From: Rhea pennata
Taxonomy: Eukaryota > Chordata > Aves > Rheiformes > Rheidae
Assembly (NCBI RefSeq): GCF_028389875.1
Contig: NC_084672.1
Location: 1,013,501 to 1,077,500, forward strand
Length of the DNA: 64,000 nt
Direction of reading: 5' to 3'
A program made the translations under genes and the position numbers. This document shows, piece by piece, positions 1 through 13,179 of this stretch (position 1 is its first letter; each line of letters starts with the position of its first letter). The notes beneath the pieces are model-generated. The model ran no database searches. It saw only the letters and a program-made list of their open reading frames with translations, and was not told the DNA's origin.

Positions 1-2323
1 AATGTTACTTAGCATCTGGTCACCTGGTGGCTCTGAGTTAATTCATTAGGTTTATTATTGTGGTAAGATAAATACCTCATCTAGTCTTTGAAGAAAACTT
101 CATTACCTTGTCGTAAAATGATATGTCATTTTCACAAAGATTTTACTGCCGTCAGGAGACATATGGTGTAAAGACACACTTGTCAACTCTGTATTTAGAA
201 AGTTGGCTTTTCAGTAGTATCTTGGATAAATGCAGCCCAGAAACCTATCAAGCACAGCCTATGGTCTCTCCAAACCATTCTTGATAGCCAATCTGAGGGA
301 TAATTCTTTACTGCCTCACACTGTGGGTTGCCAAAATGAGAAAGGAAGTAGACGTTGTTTGCATAGTCAGTGAATGTATCTTCCTGTGCTAGAAATAATG
401 GCTTTGTTACCAGATGTGATAAGACTGTATGCTTTTGATTATTATTCTTAGTCTAGAAAAACTGCAAATGTAAACACTACTATAGTAACTGGTCACTCTG
501 TAAAATTAAGTGAGAACTTCAGACACTTTTAAAAAGGAACAAATAAGAGCCTTACTAAATTTTAAGCTAAATAGTGAGATTTTCATTGTGTATGCTTCCA
601 TTAAAGGACTGAGATCTATTCCAGCATGTACTGACAATGTGAAACTGTATTCACTTAAATTATTCCCTTTTCCTTTCCTTCTGGTCATTTTGGTTGTGTC
701 CACATAGAAATTTCATACAACTCAGTTACAGTTAAAATACAGATCCTTTGTGGAGACTTGCTTTGATTTAAAAGTAAATTGCTTCAGGTCAATTTAAATC
801 TGAAATGAACTTGGTTTAAATTAAAGTAAGGTCAATATATTCCCTCTTCTTTCTGGATATTTTAATGATACTTTTCTCAAAAGCATTTTATTTGATATAT
901 GGGCAAACCCTGAAACAAAAAGAAAGGTAAGCGGAGAATAAGGTGGTCATTTTCACCCCTTAGCATGCATTTTCACTGTTGGTTAAGGTTAAGCCCAAAT
1001 GTGTGCCGAAGACCACAAAGGGTCTTCGTTCAAGTTAGTACGCCCTCAAGTACAGGTTGATAGTTCTCCAGGGCCTGAAATGGATAAATCAGAGCGTGCT
1101 TGTCAAAGCTAGCGCAGGCCCAAGTCTTCATTTACAATCGGGTGGATTGAGCTGGCATGGGCTGAGCCCAGTAGTCCGTCAGCTTGTAAGCGCGGTGTAG
1201 ACGCTTTGCATCAAGCTGCAGCCACAACATGGATGAAAACTGAGAGGTGAAGGAACTCGGCGTGCTAAACACCAGTATTAGTTTTGCATGTTATAGCCTC
1301 ATTATTTCACTGAATTTAGTATCAGTATCTCACATCCTACTTGGTTATCATAGAACTTGATCTTTGCTCACAGTAAATTCCAGTACTACAAGGTCATTAG
1401 TACAAGAGACCTTTAAGTTTTCTTGTGGGTCTAAGGGATACATGTATAAAATCTGACTTCCAGATAGTCTAAAAGATTCAAGATGTGACAGTTGAGATTG
1501 TAATGTGTAACTTCATTAGGTTTCCATCTGTGAAATAAATTTTATGTATATTTTCAAACAAAAAATAGAAATTTAAAAATACTCTACTGCAGGAGTAGAA
1601 GAATAGCCCTTGATATGTACTGTCAAATCTCCCTTAATTTTGAGTCATTGGTCCCAAGCTATAGATTTATCTAGATTTTTCTGTGTAAGACTAAGTCTTA
1701 TATTTTGAGTTAGAGATGCAGAAGTCTCTTATCTTTTTGTATCTCTTCTCTTGAGTCTACAGTTACTTACAGGGAATTGTTTATACATGAATGCAGTTCT
1801 TTGTTTGCTGGTGGTGCTCAAATTAATGGAACTTTGGAAAGAGCTGAAGCCAACTGTTTTTTTACTACTTCTGACACTCCCATATTCACTGTTTAGTTCT
1901 TAGTGGAAGAAAGTTAATGAGAAGACTGCTTAGCTTATATGCTGGAACACACTATCTTGTATGAATGATGCTGCCCAACTGGTCAAAGCAGATTCAAATT
2001 ATTCAGTCCAAGCAGACAGTTTCTTTTTCTTAGAGATTGTCGAACTTTTATATTTTAATTTAAATGATTTCTAACTGAATAAATTTTTCCAGTAAAATTG
2101 TTAAGCCTGTTTTTATCATCTTACTCTTTTACTTATAGGTGCTTTGTCAGCAGTTGCAAGCTAATTTAATTTTTTTTTTGTTAAGTTATTATTGTGTGGG
2201 TAATTCCTATTTGCTGCTTACTTCATTCATAATGTTGATCGACTAAATCTTTATAAACTGGTAATTAGCACAGGTGATAGCAAAAGTATTTTGAATTATT
2301 AATAAAGTCCATTTCTGCTTCAG
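1..2323 (+). other. CTDSPL2: CTDSPL2 intron (5' part outside window)
   Basis: Intronic sequence upstream of the first recognisable CTDSPL2 exon. The exon expected to carry the HAD catalytic DxDxT signature is not found here, so it lies before the window. The stretch is AT-rich with no long open frame. The one compositional exception is the CpG-bearing segment at about 960-1265, listed separately. Confidence 0.8.
960..1265. other. CpG-bearing, GC-richer intronic segment with hairpin
   Basis: About 300 bp that is clearly richer in G+C than its AT-rich flanks. It carries roughly a dozen CpG dinucleotides, for example at 1008, 1027 and in the 1190-1200 GCGCGG region, while the flanking intron has almost none. 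A perfect 8-bp stem (1007-1014 with 1021-1028, six-base loop) lies at its left end. A shorter GGGCT/AGCCC stem lies near 1165. No ORF, splice-site pair or known RNA family was recognised. It could be an alternative promoter, an inserted element young enough to keep its CpGs, or a structured RNA. I cannot choose between these. Confidence 0.35.
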
Positions 2324-5300
2324 GTTTATGTCCGATTAAGGCCATTCTTCAGAGAATTCCTGGAACGTATGTCTCAGATTTATGAGGTAAGAAGAATTAG
2401 ATGCTACCTTTGAATTTTCTTTTTACATTATATTCACATATTTATATCTAAAATAATTACTTTTTCCCTCTTTAATCTAGATCATTCTTTTTACTGCTTC
2501 TAAGAAGGTGTATGCAGACAAGTTACTGAACATACTAGACCCTAAAAAGCAACTGGTCAGGTAAAAATAAAAAATTGTGAACATACCTGTTGTAAACAAT
2601 CAAATTAGTTTTCCTAACAAATGTAATGAAGAAATTGAATATGACATGTTCTTTGTTGCAGGGTGTCTCACTAAACTGATTTCTTGTGGTCATATCTAGT
2701 CTTAAGAGTGAAAGAAAAATGAAATGAAGTGATTGAACTATTGTCTTGGTGATAAGATAAATAGCTTCACATTGCACCTGGTGGCCTAAAAGCTTACCTG
2801 TTCATTTTTTTTAGCATGTTACAATTTCACTGAAATTCACTGAATATGACTTCTTGGGTAGCAAAAGTATGTTTCAGCTGCCTTTGAATATATATATATA
2901 TACATATATATATATAGAGAGAGAAAGAATAAAGAAAATAACTTTTTTGATAGAAGATTAGATTGCTCTTAAACTATTGAAATTTATTATTTATTAATTC
3001 TGTATTATATAGCTATCTTCCAAATCAACATTTTATTTTTTATTCAATCACAATTTTTTTTGTGTGGTTTTTGAAGCAAAATTGTTTTGATTTTTCATTT
3101 CTTGTCTTTTTTTCTAATCCTGAGGTTTCTTTGAAAGGGATTGGCCTTTCTCAAGAACTGTTCCTTAAGATTTAAGCAAATTATATGGGATGAGACTCTT
3201 TCTGTTATTCTCATGTGGAAGGGGGACTGTTAGGTGAGAAAAGCGAAACAAAAGAGGGAACTTCTCAGGGATTCATTCTAAATGGAATATTCCAAGTAAG
3301 GGAAGTAAACAACTGTACTTAGCTGTGGTCAGGACTGTATTTTTAGATTCTGTATCTGGGAGGTCATTGATAAAGTGTTTCTCTGCATCATTTTATTTTA
3401 ATATTATTGAGTGAAAATCTGGCTTTATTTAAATGTATAATAAAATTACCATTTTGACTGAATAATGATTCATCTGTTGTTTTCATTCAGCAGTTTAGGG
3501 ACATCATAACACATTTTTATTAAGAGCGTAAAGATAAACTGTCACTATTTTTAATCCACATGATTGCTGTGCTTAAAACATAGTATTGTAAGAGCAAATG
3601 CTTATAATTTATCTAATTGGTATTTGTACTGAAGTCAGTACAGCATAGAGCACTAATATCATTCATTAGAAGTGCTGTAGGGCAGGAACAATGTTATTGC
3701 TTGTTTTCATGTGGCACAGGAGAACCTTGGTTTCTTACTGATAAACTAATTTGTTACTGTGTTTTGAACAGGCAAACCAAACTAGACTTTCAGAGTTAGA
3801 AATGCACAATCATTGGAATATCTGAGCCTATCTGAATTACAAAACCAAACAGGATGTATGAACAAGTATGATATTTGCACTTACAGAAAACAAGTCTAAA
3901 TGTGCGTCTGTAGCACTGAAAATCTTTTTGCAAGAACCTAATATGTATGATTGGGGATGGCAATTTTAAATGCATTGGGAACAGGAAAAGATATAATAAA
4001 ATGTACAGCCCAACAGTATTCTAAAAATTTGCAGATGGATTCATGTGATTCATGAATTTACTTGTGATTCATGTGCCACTGAAAGCTGACATCAAAGCAT
4101 GATTAGTTTTGACATTAGCCTAAAGGTAGACTTGTCAGGCACTCCACACATATGACTCAGAATCTATATATAAATTCATTCGCTGCTGAGGCATCAGCTT
4201 ATTTTCCTCCATAGCAACATTAAGAGCACAACGCTTTTATGAAATTTTGCACACTATGTACAGCTTCTAAAAACTTTGCTTTGAAAATATGAGCAACGTT
4301 AAAGAGACTGCATTGTAACATGAAAATGTAAAACTATCTGTCTAGTTCAGAATTTATTTTTAAGTTGTGTTTACAGTTAATATTCAATGAAATTTCAGTT
4401 TTATTCAGGATATTTTTCTGAGTCTTTTTATTCTTACGTGTAATAAATTAGAAGAGAGCAGACTAATTAGAAAGGAAGAAGCTGATGGAATGTTTTGGCT
4501 CCGAGGCTTTTTTTCAAACTCTTACAACTGAAATAGGTTAATTGCAAACAGAGGTAACATAAAAAGGAAACCATTTCTTCTAATACTTTCTATTCTAGCG
4601 TGCAATGGCATAGGGAGGCTATGTACTCTAATAATTTGAACAAAAAGGGAATCAACTATATAAATGGGTTCCAGTGTAGGCATAATCTCTGAGTTTGGCG
4701 TCTTGCAAAATCAGATGGGTCTCTGTCAACCCATCTGGAAAAATCATTAGAAAGCAAGATCCTGTTGACAGCTATTTGTTAAATCTGAGTTGAGCTTTTC
4801 TGGTTAAATAGAATACAAAAACAGCTGCCAGCAGAAGTAGATTACTATAAAATCTCCTTAACTAGTAATTTTAACAGGAAAAAGCTCAAAAGAGAGATCG
4901 TATTTATAAATGAAACAGTTCTTGAAAAAAGTGAAGTAGATCAGAAGAAAAAAACTTAGATAATATTTAGAAAAATTTCCTTTTCCCTATGCAATGTAGA
5001 TTTTGTAATTTGTCTCATTAATTAGTATTTTAATTTAATCACAGGCATCGACTTTTCCGTGAGCATTGTGTTTGTGTACAAGGAAACTACATAAAGGATT
5101 TAAATATTCTTGGACGAGATCTTTCAAAAACGATCATAATTGACAATTCACCACAAGCCTTTGCCTATCAGGTATGTAAGTTGCTATCAGCAAACTTTAG
5201 ATATGGCAAAAAACTTTCTGGAGGAATACAGTGGAACAAAATATTTTGATTTAACTTTGTATTAAATTTTTACACATAATTTTGTGTTTAATTTTACAAA

Positions 5301-6597
5301 GAAACTCTTTAGCAAATCACTCAGATTTGCTTGTTCTTGTTATTTTTGTGACGAGCTGATCAAGAGCAAAATAAGTGACCTATATGAACAGGCTTATATC
5401 AGTTTTATTTCTCATTCATCTTTTCTAAAGAAACTACCAGTTGTTTGGTCTCCATTACATTGTTTATACTTAAACGCTCAAGTTACACTGTGTGATTTAG
5501 ATTTATTCCAGAAGTGTGCTATGTAACTATTCCAGCTAATCCTGTTACATAGACGAGTGCAGAATGTGATTTCTAACATCTTACCTATGCTAAAGAACAA
5601 AAATCTCATAAAACTGCCTAACCTAGCTTCATGTGCACATATAAACTGCATCCAGTATAGTTAGTATCTGTGAGTGATTTAAAATGAAATTTGCTCAATA
5701 TACCAATGCTTTTCTGTTCAGCAGAACTTTTAGAGTTAGATAGTTCAGCTTCGATGCGGAAATTTTTGCAATGATTTATGCAAAGGAAGGAGATATTTTA
5801 TAAGTTAATTTTAATACAAACTTTAGAGCAGGAAATGCATATTAATAAATGCTAGCTTGGAAATATTTTTTCCCTCAAATGTTATTTCACAAGTTGTATT
5901 TCCAGATAAATTCAGTATAAAATTTAATAACACATGATTTTACTTTAGCTTTCAAATGGAATTCCTATAGAAAGCTGGTTCATGGATAAAAATGACAATG
6001 AACTCCTAAAATTGATTCCATTTCTGGAGAAACTTGTAGAGCTGGTAAGTATTTCCCTTATTTAGTCTCTCCTTTCCCTAATATGTTACAATTAGCTCTT
6101 TTAAGCATTTTCACATATTTTGAGATTCTGATTCACTGAGATTTAGACTGCTGTAAGTAACGTACATCTCTTTTTGAAACTATTACTCTAAGTACTACCG
6201 AGTATGTCCCAGGACTGCTATGCCTTTAATAAAGAACTGGAGTATTCTGACATTAGTTATGAATTGAATGTTTGTAGGAATTTAGGTTAAACAATGCTTG
6301 TAGTTGGCTGTGTTGTATGCTTTTGTTTTTTAAATGGAAATAGTTGTACTCCAAAGTTGTGAATGTTATTTAGTTATTTTCGTAAGCCTATTGTAATTAT
6401 AAATATTCATGCATTATATTTTGTTATATTAAATTTTTGTTATATTAAAATACTGATATCAGAATCTTGTTAAAATCTGACATTCAGATGCATTCATTCT
6501 TTTAAAACCTACAATTTCTTTCCTCCTACAGAATGAAGATGTCCGACCACACATCAGAGACAGATTTCGCTTGCATGACTTGCTACCCCCAGATTAA
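2324..6597 (+). CDS. CTDSPL2: CTD small phosphatase-like protein 2, C-terminal exons (partial)
   Basis: Five exons join in one frame: 2324-2386, 2481-2560, 5045-5171, 5949-6044 and 6532-6597 (stop TAA). They give the last 143 residues of CTDSPL2, a Mg-dependent FCP/SCP-family (HAD-fold) serine phosphatase. The family acts on phosphorylated RNA polymerase II CTD-like and Smad-type substrates. All junctions are GT-AG. Visible motifs are [18 protein letters not shown], the HAD motif II region [28 protein letters not shown], the conserved [13 protein letters not shown] that holds a motif-IV-type Asp, [16 protein letters not shown], and the C-terminal [11 protein letters not shown]. This tail is nearly identical to the mammalian protein as I remember it. 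The human protein is about 466 aa, so roughly the last third is here. The N-terminal region and the DxDxT nucleophile motif lie upstream. The long intron 2561-5044 contains only an AT microsatellite and unremarkable AT-rich DNA. Confidence 0.96.
2888..2925. repeat. (TA)n microsatellite running into (GA)n
   Basis: Alternating TA dinucleotides with one CA interruption, followed by four GA units, inside the CTDSPL2 intron 2561-5044. Confidence 0.9.
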
Positions 6598-8640
6598 AGC
6601 CTTTTGTCCAATTACTGAAGGGGGAGAAAATGCAGGACCCTTTTGGACTAAAACAAAAACATTGCCATTACTGTTGAAATTTTGCATTTTTGTACCCCGT
6701 CTTGCTTTTCTTATCTTTGGTGCCCAACAATAATCAAGGGTTACAGAAAGAGACTTTATATATCTGAGATTGAATACATACAGTACAATACAGTACAACA
6801 CAGTAGGTAGGCTAGAACAGAAAAGTCTTTAGAACTAGTGCAACTCCAATGAATTTTTTTTATGTACAGGACATCTGCAGTTTATAAAGAATTCTGTTTC
6901 TGCCACCAGCAGTTTGACCTGTAGAAACACAGGATTTTATGATATAACAGAGATTGAAAATGGACTCTTATTTTCTCTCTGTTCGGTGCTCTAAGTGGGT
7001 TTGTAGCCACTTTTCTGTTACTTTAAGATTCTCATTTCAACAGGAATGGCCAGTAAAAGTTGTTTTATTTTTTCCTGTTAAGGTTTATAACCTTTTTACA
7101 TTTTTGACCTGTATTAGATTAGAATTTCATTATGCATTCCTTTTAGTTGAGGCGCTTCATAGTTTTTCTGGAAATAGCCAAATTTTATTAGTTTTTTATT
7201 ATACAGTTGAATGGCCGTTTTCCTGCTTTGTCTGCCTGCATACTGTATATTTGTTTAAAAATATTCTCTAGTTTTAGTCCATGTAAGTTTCATTTAGAAA
7301 AAAAAATGCATTTATATTTTGTTTCTGTAATATTCTACTGTAGTTGAAATCTTTTCAAAAATCAAGAGACTGGCTAGATAAGAAGAATATAAGAATTACT
7401 AATATTCAGAATATTTAAACCATTGTGATGGCATGTACTCTGGACAGTCAATATCTTGCAGTGGCACAAACAACTGATGGACAAGGAATACCTCAGACTA
7501 CACTGTGCATGCAAGTCTTGAAAGGAGAATTAGTTTGGTCATCTGTTAGGTTTGATGCAATTCAGTTACTGCTGCCTTCTGTTTCCTCCAAGAATGAAGT
7601 ATTCTGCACAGTGGCTCAGTATTTTAAGATGTTTTGCATGGGCTGATGGTACCTCTGTTACGCTGTGCATTACAATCAGTTTTAAACTCTGTGTAACAGC
7701 AAAGGTTCCAAACAGTAACTATGCATAATCCTGTGGTACAGTACACTCCCATGCCACCAATGCAGTCAATATGCTATCATAGTGGTTTTCTATGCTATAT
7801 GGAAATAGTCTTTAAGCCTTGGATCTCTAATGCAGCTACTACAAGAGGTTGATATTTTTATAATGGTGTGTAATCTCCTTTTCAGGAGGCTTTTTATGGA
7901 AGGTATAATTTGTAAAAGTTAGGATGCTTTGCCTCTCGACTGCATTAACATGCCATAGGCTCAGACTGTTTTTGTGTAAAAGATGTCACAGAACGGCACT
8001 TTTTCTAAAGAGAAGTTTGATATTTTGTATGCTTGTTAAGAAAGTACAGTATTGGAAATTAAAGGTGGACAACTGATAATTGAGAAGTATGTCAATTAAT
8101 TTTTTATGTATATTACCTGTTTACTTGTACAATTTTATTGTACAAATTACATGCAGCTTCATTTTCAAATGAGTCCTTAAAATAAGGAAAATCTTTTTAG
8201 GAAAACATTTAATTTTTGTATTTTTGATTTTAAAAGGCATGAGTTATGTCAACTTTTTCCAGTGTATTAATGAAGATTTTAACTTTTCATCAGGTTGAGT
8301 GTTTTCTTACTATATTATCTGTTGTGTATGTAGCTAGCACATTGTGTCACTGAACTGTTTAAAAAAAATAGCATGTAGAGCAAGCCTGTTTTGTGGAAAA
8401 TCCTTATTCATTAAAAAAAAATCATCATGGCAGATTTTCTGCAAAAAGTGAAAACATTTGCAATTCAGAATACTGATTTTTTTTTGTATTTAAAGAAAGG
8501 TATTTTGCTTGCAGGAAAGAAATACTACAGATTCATTTTAATGAGAATCTTTTAAATGTATTTATCTTTAGGGCATCTGGGCATCTTTACGCTGTTTGTC
8601 TTATGTCTTTATTGAAATAAAATGTACATAACATTACCTT
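6598..8640 (+). other. CTDSPL2: CTDSPL2 3' untranslated region
   Basis: About 2 kb of AT-rich, non-coding sequence from the TAA at 6595-6597 to just past an AATAAA at 8616. Short open frames inside (6533-6733, 6954-7271, 7425-7646) show no recognisable domain, and the first overlaps the real terminal exon in another frame. A self-complementary octamer TTGTACAA occurs twice, at 8125-8132 and 8138-8145. The distal end is inferred from the poly(A) signal only; alternative sites cannot be excluded. Confidence 0.7.
8616..8621 (+). terminator. CTDSPL2: Poly(A) signal AATAAA, CTDSPL2
   Basis: Canonical AATAAA about 2.0 kb after the stop codon, followed by GT/T-containing sequence. This is the most plausible end of the main transcript, although other A/T-rich hexamers exist in the UTR. 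Confidence 0.6.
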
Positions 8641-11600
8641 TATATATGCTTTTGCGCAGACGTGTGAACCCTGTAACCATCCCCTTTTCTTCCTGTTTTT
8701 ATGTTGATAAGATGGTTCTGGAAATATTTATAGATTTTGAAAATGGTCAGCTTGTATTTGAATTGCTACATGGTTTGCCAACTATTTTTTAGTTGTTTTT
8801 TTAATTGTAAACCTGATCTAAGATTTTTTTAATTAGTTTAATAGTGAATCCTTGTTCAGTGTGGAATTCTTCCAAATTTCTCAGAGTAATTTACATAATA
8901 GGACTGCTTTAAAATTCACTAATCTACCAGAATGAAACCATTTTTGTTAAGTAGTTCATGGCTTTTCTCTAACTGTAAAAAGAGATTATCATCTGTTCAA
9001 GTAATGTCCTTAAACACATGCGTCCTATCTTTGGCTAAAACCATTATAAAAGTGCTTTCTTTAGTTAAGGAAACCAAAGCATACATTGCACTTTACAGCT
9101 GTATCTGTGTTGTGATTATCAGATCAGTGAGGGAAATCAAAATGTAAATTAGGGGATTTAATTCTACATAGATGCACAACAAAAATAACAGAGACTGCTT
9201 AGTAAACATATTAAATATTAATATTTTAATGTGCTGCAAGTCTGATATTTATCATTCTGAACTTTCTTTGCAGAATGAGTCTACCTTCTTCAAAATGTAA
9301 GTTCCTAAAAATATCAGATACTCCTGACATAAATAGTCTTTGCATGAAACAAAGTTATATTTAATCAGGTTTTATTTTCAACTTCATAGTTTCAAGGGTG
9401 AGACTTAACTGTTTCTATGACATTAGTTTGGATCAAATTGTTCACTGCGTCTACATCAAAACTGACGATAACTATGGGGGTCTCTGCTATACATATTGCT
9501 CAAGTCTTGAATGTAGAATTGTGTTACTTAAGCAGATAATCTTGTAGCTGTATCATTTATTCTAATTTTATGTATTTTTAGAAAATACTCACAACATTCT
9601 ATTTCCAAAGTTCTTCATGACTTCATTTGTGGTCTTTTCTTTGATTGCGTTATCTGTGTGTTAATTTTACATGTCCATATATATGCTCTAAGTTTAAGCG
9701 TTCTTGGTTCTGACAGCAAAATAACTATAATATTTCATAAATAATTGGCAAAATATGCAGTCATTCTTTCTTCTTCCTTTAAATTACTGCTTAGATAAAA
9801 TAGAATTCCCCTTGGTTTTACAGTTTTTTTTTCCACACTTTTGATCCATTTCACCTTCTACCTATATAGGAAAATACTTTTTTCATTACTATTCAAAGGT
9901 ACCTGAAAATCTGAATGTTTAAAGACCTGATCAAATGTCTTCCAGAGCAAGAGCTTTGTCAGTGAAATGCCCACTGAGGAGACATATCTTCTTTAAACAA
10001 AGCACTTAAATATGTTATTAAGAATAATCAGATATGTAAGTTCTGTGCTGAATAAGAACAGAATGCAATGCTTGCTTAAATGCCTTACTCAGGTAGTGAT
10101 TCCTAGTTAGCATTCCTTTGGCAACAGGACTGTTTTAACAGGTTTTTCTCACTCACTGTTAGGAGCAAGTGTCCTTTTAGGACTGCAGCTTCCCCACTCC
10201 TCCCTCCCAATTCAATCCTCTTGGACATCTGACTGACAGGGTAACTATGCTGGTGAAGAATTGGCACAACTGAAAGGGCACCACCTAACCCTGGCAGGGG
10301 GTGGGAGAGAGGGACCCGGACGGTGGCTGAGGAAAAGGTGCAGTGGATGGAGATCTGAACCCATCTGCCACCAGTGGAACAGTAATGCAGACCTACAGTC
10401 TGAAACGGGCTTTATTAGCAGAGCTTGTTCATTTGGTAAGGAAAGCTGCCCAGAAATGCAAAAACTTTGTTACCATACTAAGTAAATACCCATATTCCTT
10501 TATTTCTCCTTCTGGTTCTGGCTTCCTTATAGCATTGCTTTGCAAATCATACTCTTTTATCCTTCTTGAACCAAGTACATATTGTTAATATAGTAAATTA
10601 GATCATGAGATTCATAACTTCACAATTGTCACCGCCTATGGTAATACAGCATAGCAAATTGTGGCTACTGAACCAGTCATGTGACTCTTGCTGTCATTCC
10701 TCTTCCTTCTGACTGAGGACTGGATTGGCACTGAGTACACCTCAATTTTGGGAATTATAAAAGTTAGCAGTGCTGCCTTCCATTCCCTCATTGGAATGTG
10801 CTCCTGTTATGTACCATTTGAAGGCCTGTATAGCACATCTTTACAAAGCTAAGATTTTAATGCAAATTTAATGCTTATGTAGTTGAAATTAATATGGTAC
10901 ATCTAGCTGAATTATAACTTAATAGAATTGAAGATGTCAGGACCAGTATAGTTTCGACTCAGTTTGAAAGCTCGTTCCAAGAGATGCAAATAGAAACTAA
11001 TCATCGTATTCTAGTAATGTCTTCCATTTTAAGAAAATATTAAGTATTCAGTATTTTCTGGTGAAAGGACTTGTATGGATATATGTGGCAAAGAAGGCAG
11101 ATGGTATCTCTGATCTGCAGTCATTCTAATTAAATCAACTCCATTATGCTTCTTAAACTAATTATCAAAAACTGATACAGAAATGAAAGAAGGAAGTCAT
11201 AGTCAGATGGTACCTCAGCAACAGAATGAGCTTCAGAGTCAGACAGCAGTGTACTGCGAATTATTCATGGCCATCTACCTCTGGAGAGGAGGTAAATGTC
11301 TTCCAATTTTGGAAGACAAGTGCCTGTTTCCGGGAGGCTTGATCCATTAAAGGTGTTTCATTATTATTTTCAGGGAAGAAGATTATTTTGAAGCTTAGAA
11401 TAAAAAGGGGCTTTAAAATCCATTCTGTGAATAGTATAAATTTGAAAAGTATTTTGCAGAAAGTAAACAAAAAAGCCCCACATGATTTACAGCTTAAGTG
11501 TGAAGATCCACAACAGCTTAGGCTGGTGTAATTCTAAGTGACTTTCACCCCTTTCTTTTCTTCTCTCCCTGGGCATCCATTTATTATGCACTTCCTTGTG

Positions 11601-13138
11601 CCAGTCCTAATGCTCACGCACCTGCATGGTGAGCCTGTGCAAGAAGCCGATCTATCCGAAAAAGAAAAAAAAAGTGGTAAAGTGATGTTGTGTCAAGTAG
11701 GACTCTAGGGCTCGGCCTCCGGGTTCACGGGAAGACAATTATTCTGGACAAATAATTGCCACTCATTCAAACTCATTCAGCTAGAGCAAAATGTTACTGT
11801 GTATCTTGAAGAAATTGAAGGATTATTCTCAAAGATTTAATTAAGCCAAAACTATGTCATTTTCAGATTTGTATCTTAGGTTCTTGATACTTAAATAAAA
11901 TCCTAAGTGAGTCCATAAACTGCTGATGGGAAGTAGCACAGATGCACTATTTTCTTAGTTATTAGTAATAATTCTGTAAAAAGGTTTTGGAAAGCAAACA
12001 AAGGATGGCCTTCTAAAGATTAACTTGTAGAGATTTGGTTAAGCACGTGACTATCTTGGTTGTTTTGTCAGTGTAATGTAAAACTTTTGCTTCATTTTTT
12101 GATACTTGCAGAAATGTCATTGTACTGATGGGCTGAATCTTGTAAAAATTCCATTGGAAGAGAACTAATGTTCTACAAATCTGTGTTTCTTCTGCCATCA
12201 TTCCTAGTATATAGAATCATAAAGATTTATATTAAATATTTATGCTCTAGCTACTGTTTTTATGATTTTAGCTGATACCAGCCTTCACTGAAGAATAAGT
12301 TTTATGTAAAGCAAGACATTTCTCATGTCACTTTTCAAAAATAAATGTTGTGTTTGTGTTTTTATAAAAGCTAAGGATCCTGGAGGCTAAACAAGAAAAA
12401 AAAAAAGAGATGCATTTTACAGACTGAAATTGTCATAGCAGATTCTTATAATTCAGTCTTGCTTTAATGCTGATTTTCAGTATATAATACATACTCCAGA
12501 GGATATCTTTTGTAAAATTACCACAAAGCCTGATCTGTCTTATTTTTCATTTGTTTGTCCTCCTAAGCAGAAACCTTTACACTTCAAAATGAGAAAGGTT
12601 TGCTTTCCTAGGATTTAGTAGTTCCTTTGATTCAGAGAGTTAAGCTGGGTAGGGTGTTCCTCTTTGTGCCTGCATTTCCTCATTATTTCCATTTTCTACT
12701 ATGAGAATAATACTTAACCATATTAATCCAAATGCTTAAATTACTTTAAATGTGCTGTGTAAATATACAGTATTTTTATAATTGCACAGTTCTTAGTAGT
12801 TTCATAATTATCCTCCTAGTACATTAAGCTTACAAAACTGTTTAGACTTGGATATAACTTATATACTTGATCTATAATTGTATCTCTTGTTATTTCTACT
12901 GCCCAGTAAATGAGTAATATCAAAAAAAAGAAAACAAAACAAAAAAAAAAAAGATGAATTTGGGTGTAATTTTCTTCTAACTAACATAGATCATAAGAGG
13001 CTCTTCCACTTGTTATATGGAAGACCGGCATTCTAAATGTCTTCAGGCAAATTGTCTTTCATTAAATCTCTCAACTTCTCTCTTCAAATAACACCTGAAA
13101 AATAGCAGAAAACGAGAGGTTATTTCTCAGTTTTTTAT

Positions 13139-13179
13139 GAATGTATAGTCAACATATACATTCACACTGTGAGTGTATA
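13139..13179. repeat. Overlapping inverted repeats (alternative hairpins)
   Basis: A perfect 9-bp inverted repeat pairs 13139-13147 with 13155-13163. The same right arm extends into a second inverted repeat that pairs 13155-13166 with 13168-13179 (11 of 12 positions). The middle arm can therefore pair left or right, but not both at once. Confidence 0.7.

Noticed and set aside
6533-6733. 66-codon frame starting at 6533
   Set aside because: Overlaps the CTDSPL2 terminal exon in another frame and runs into its 3' UTR.
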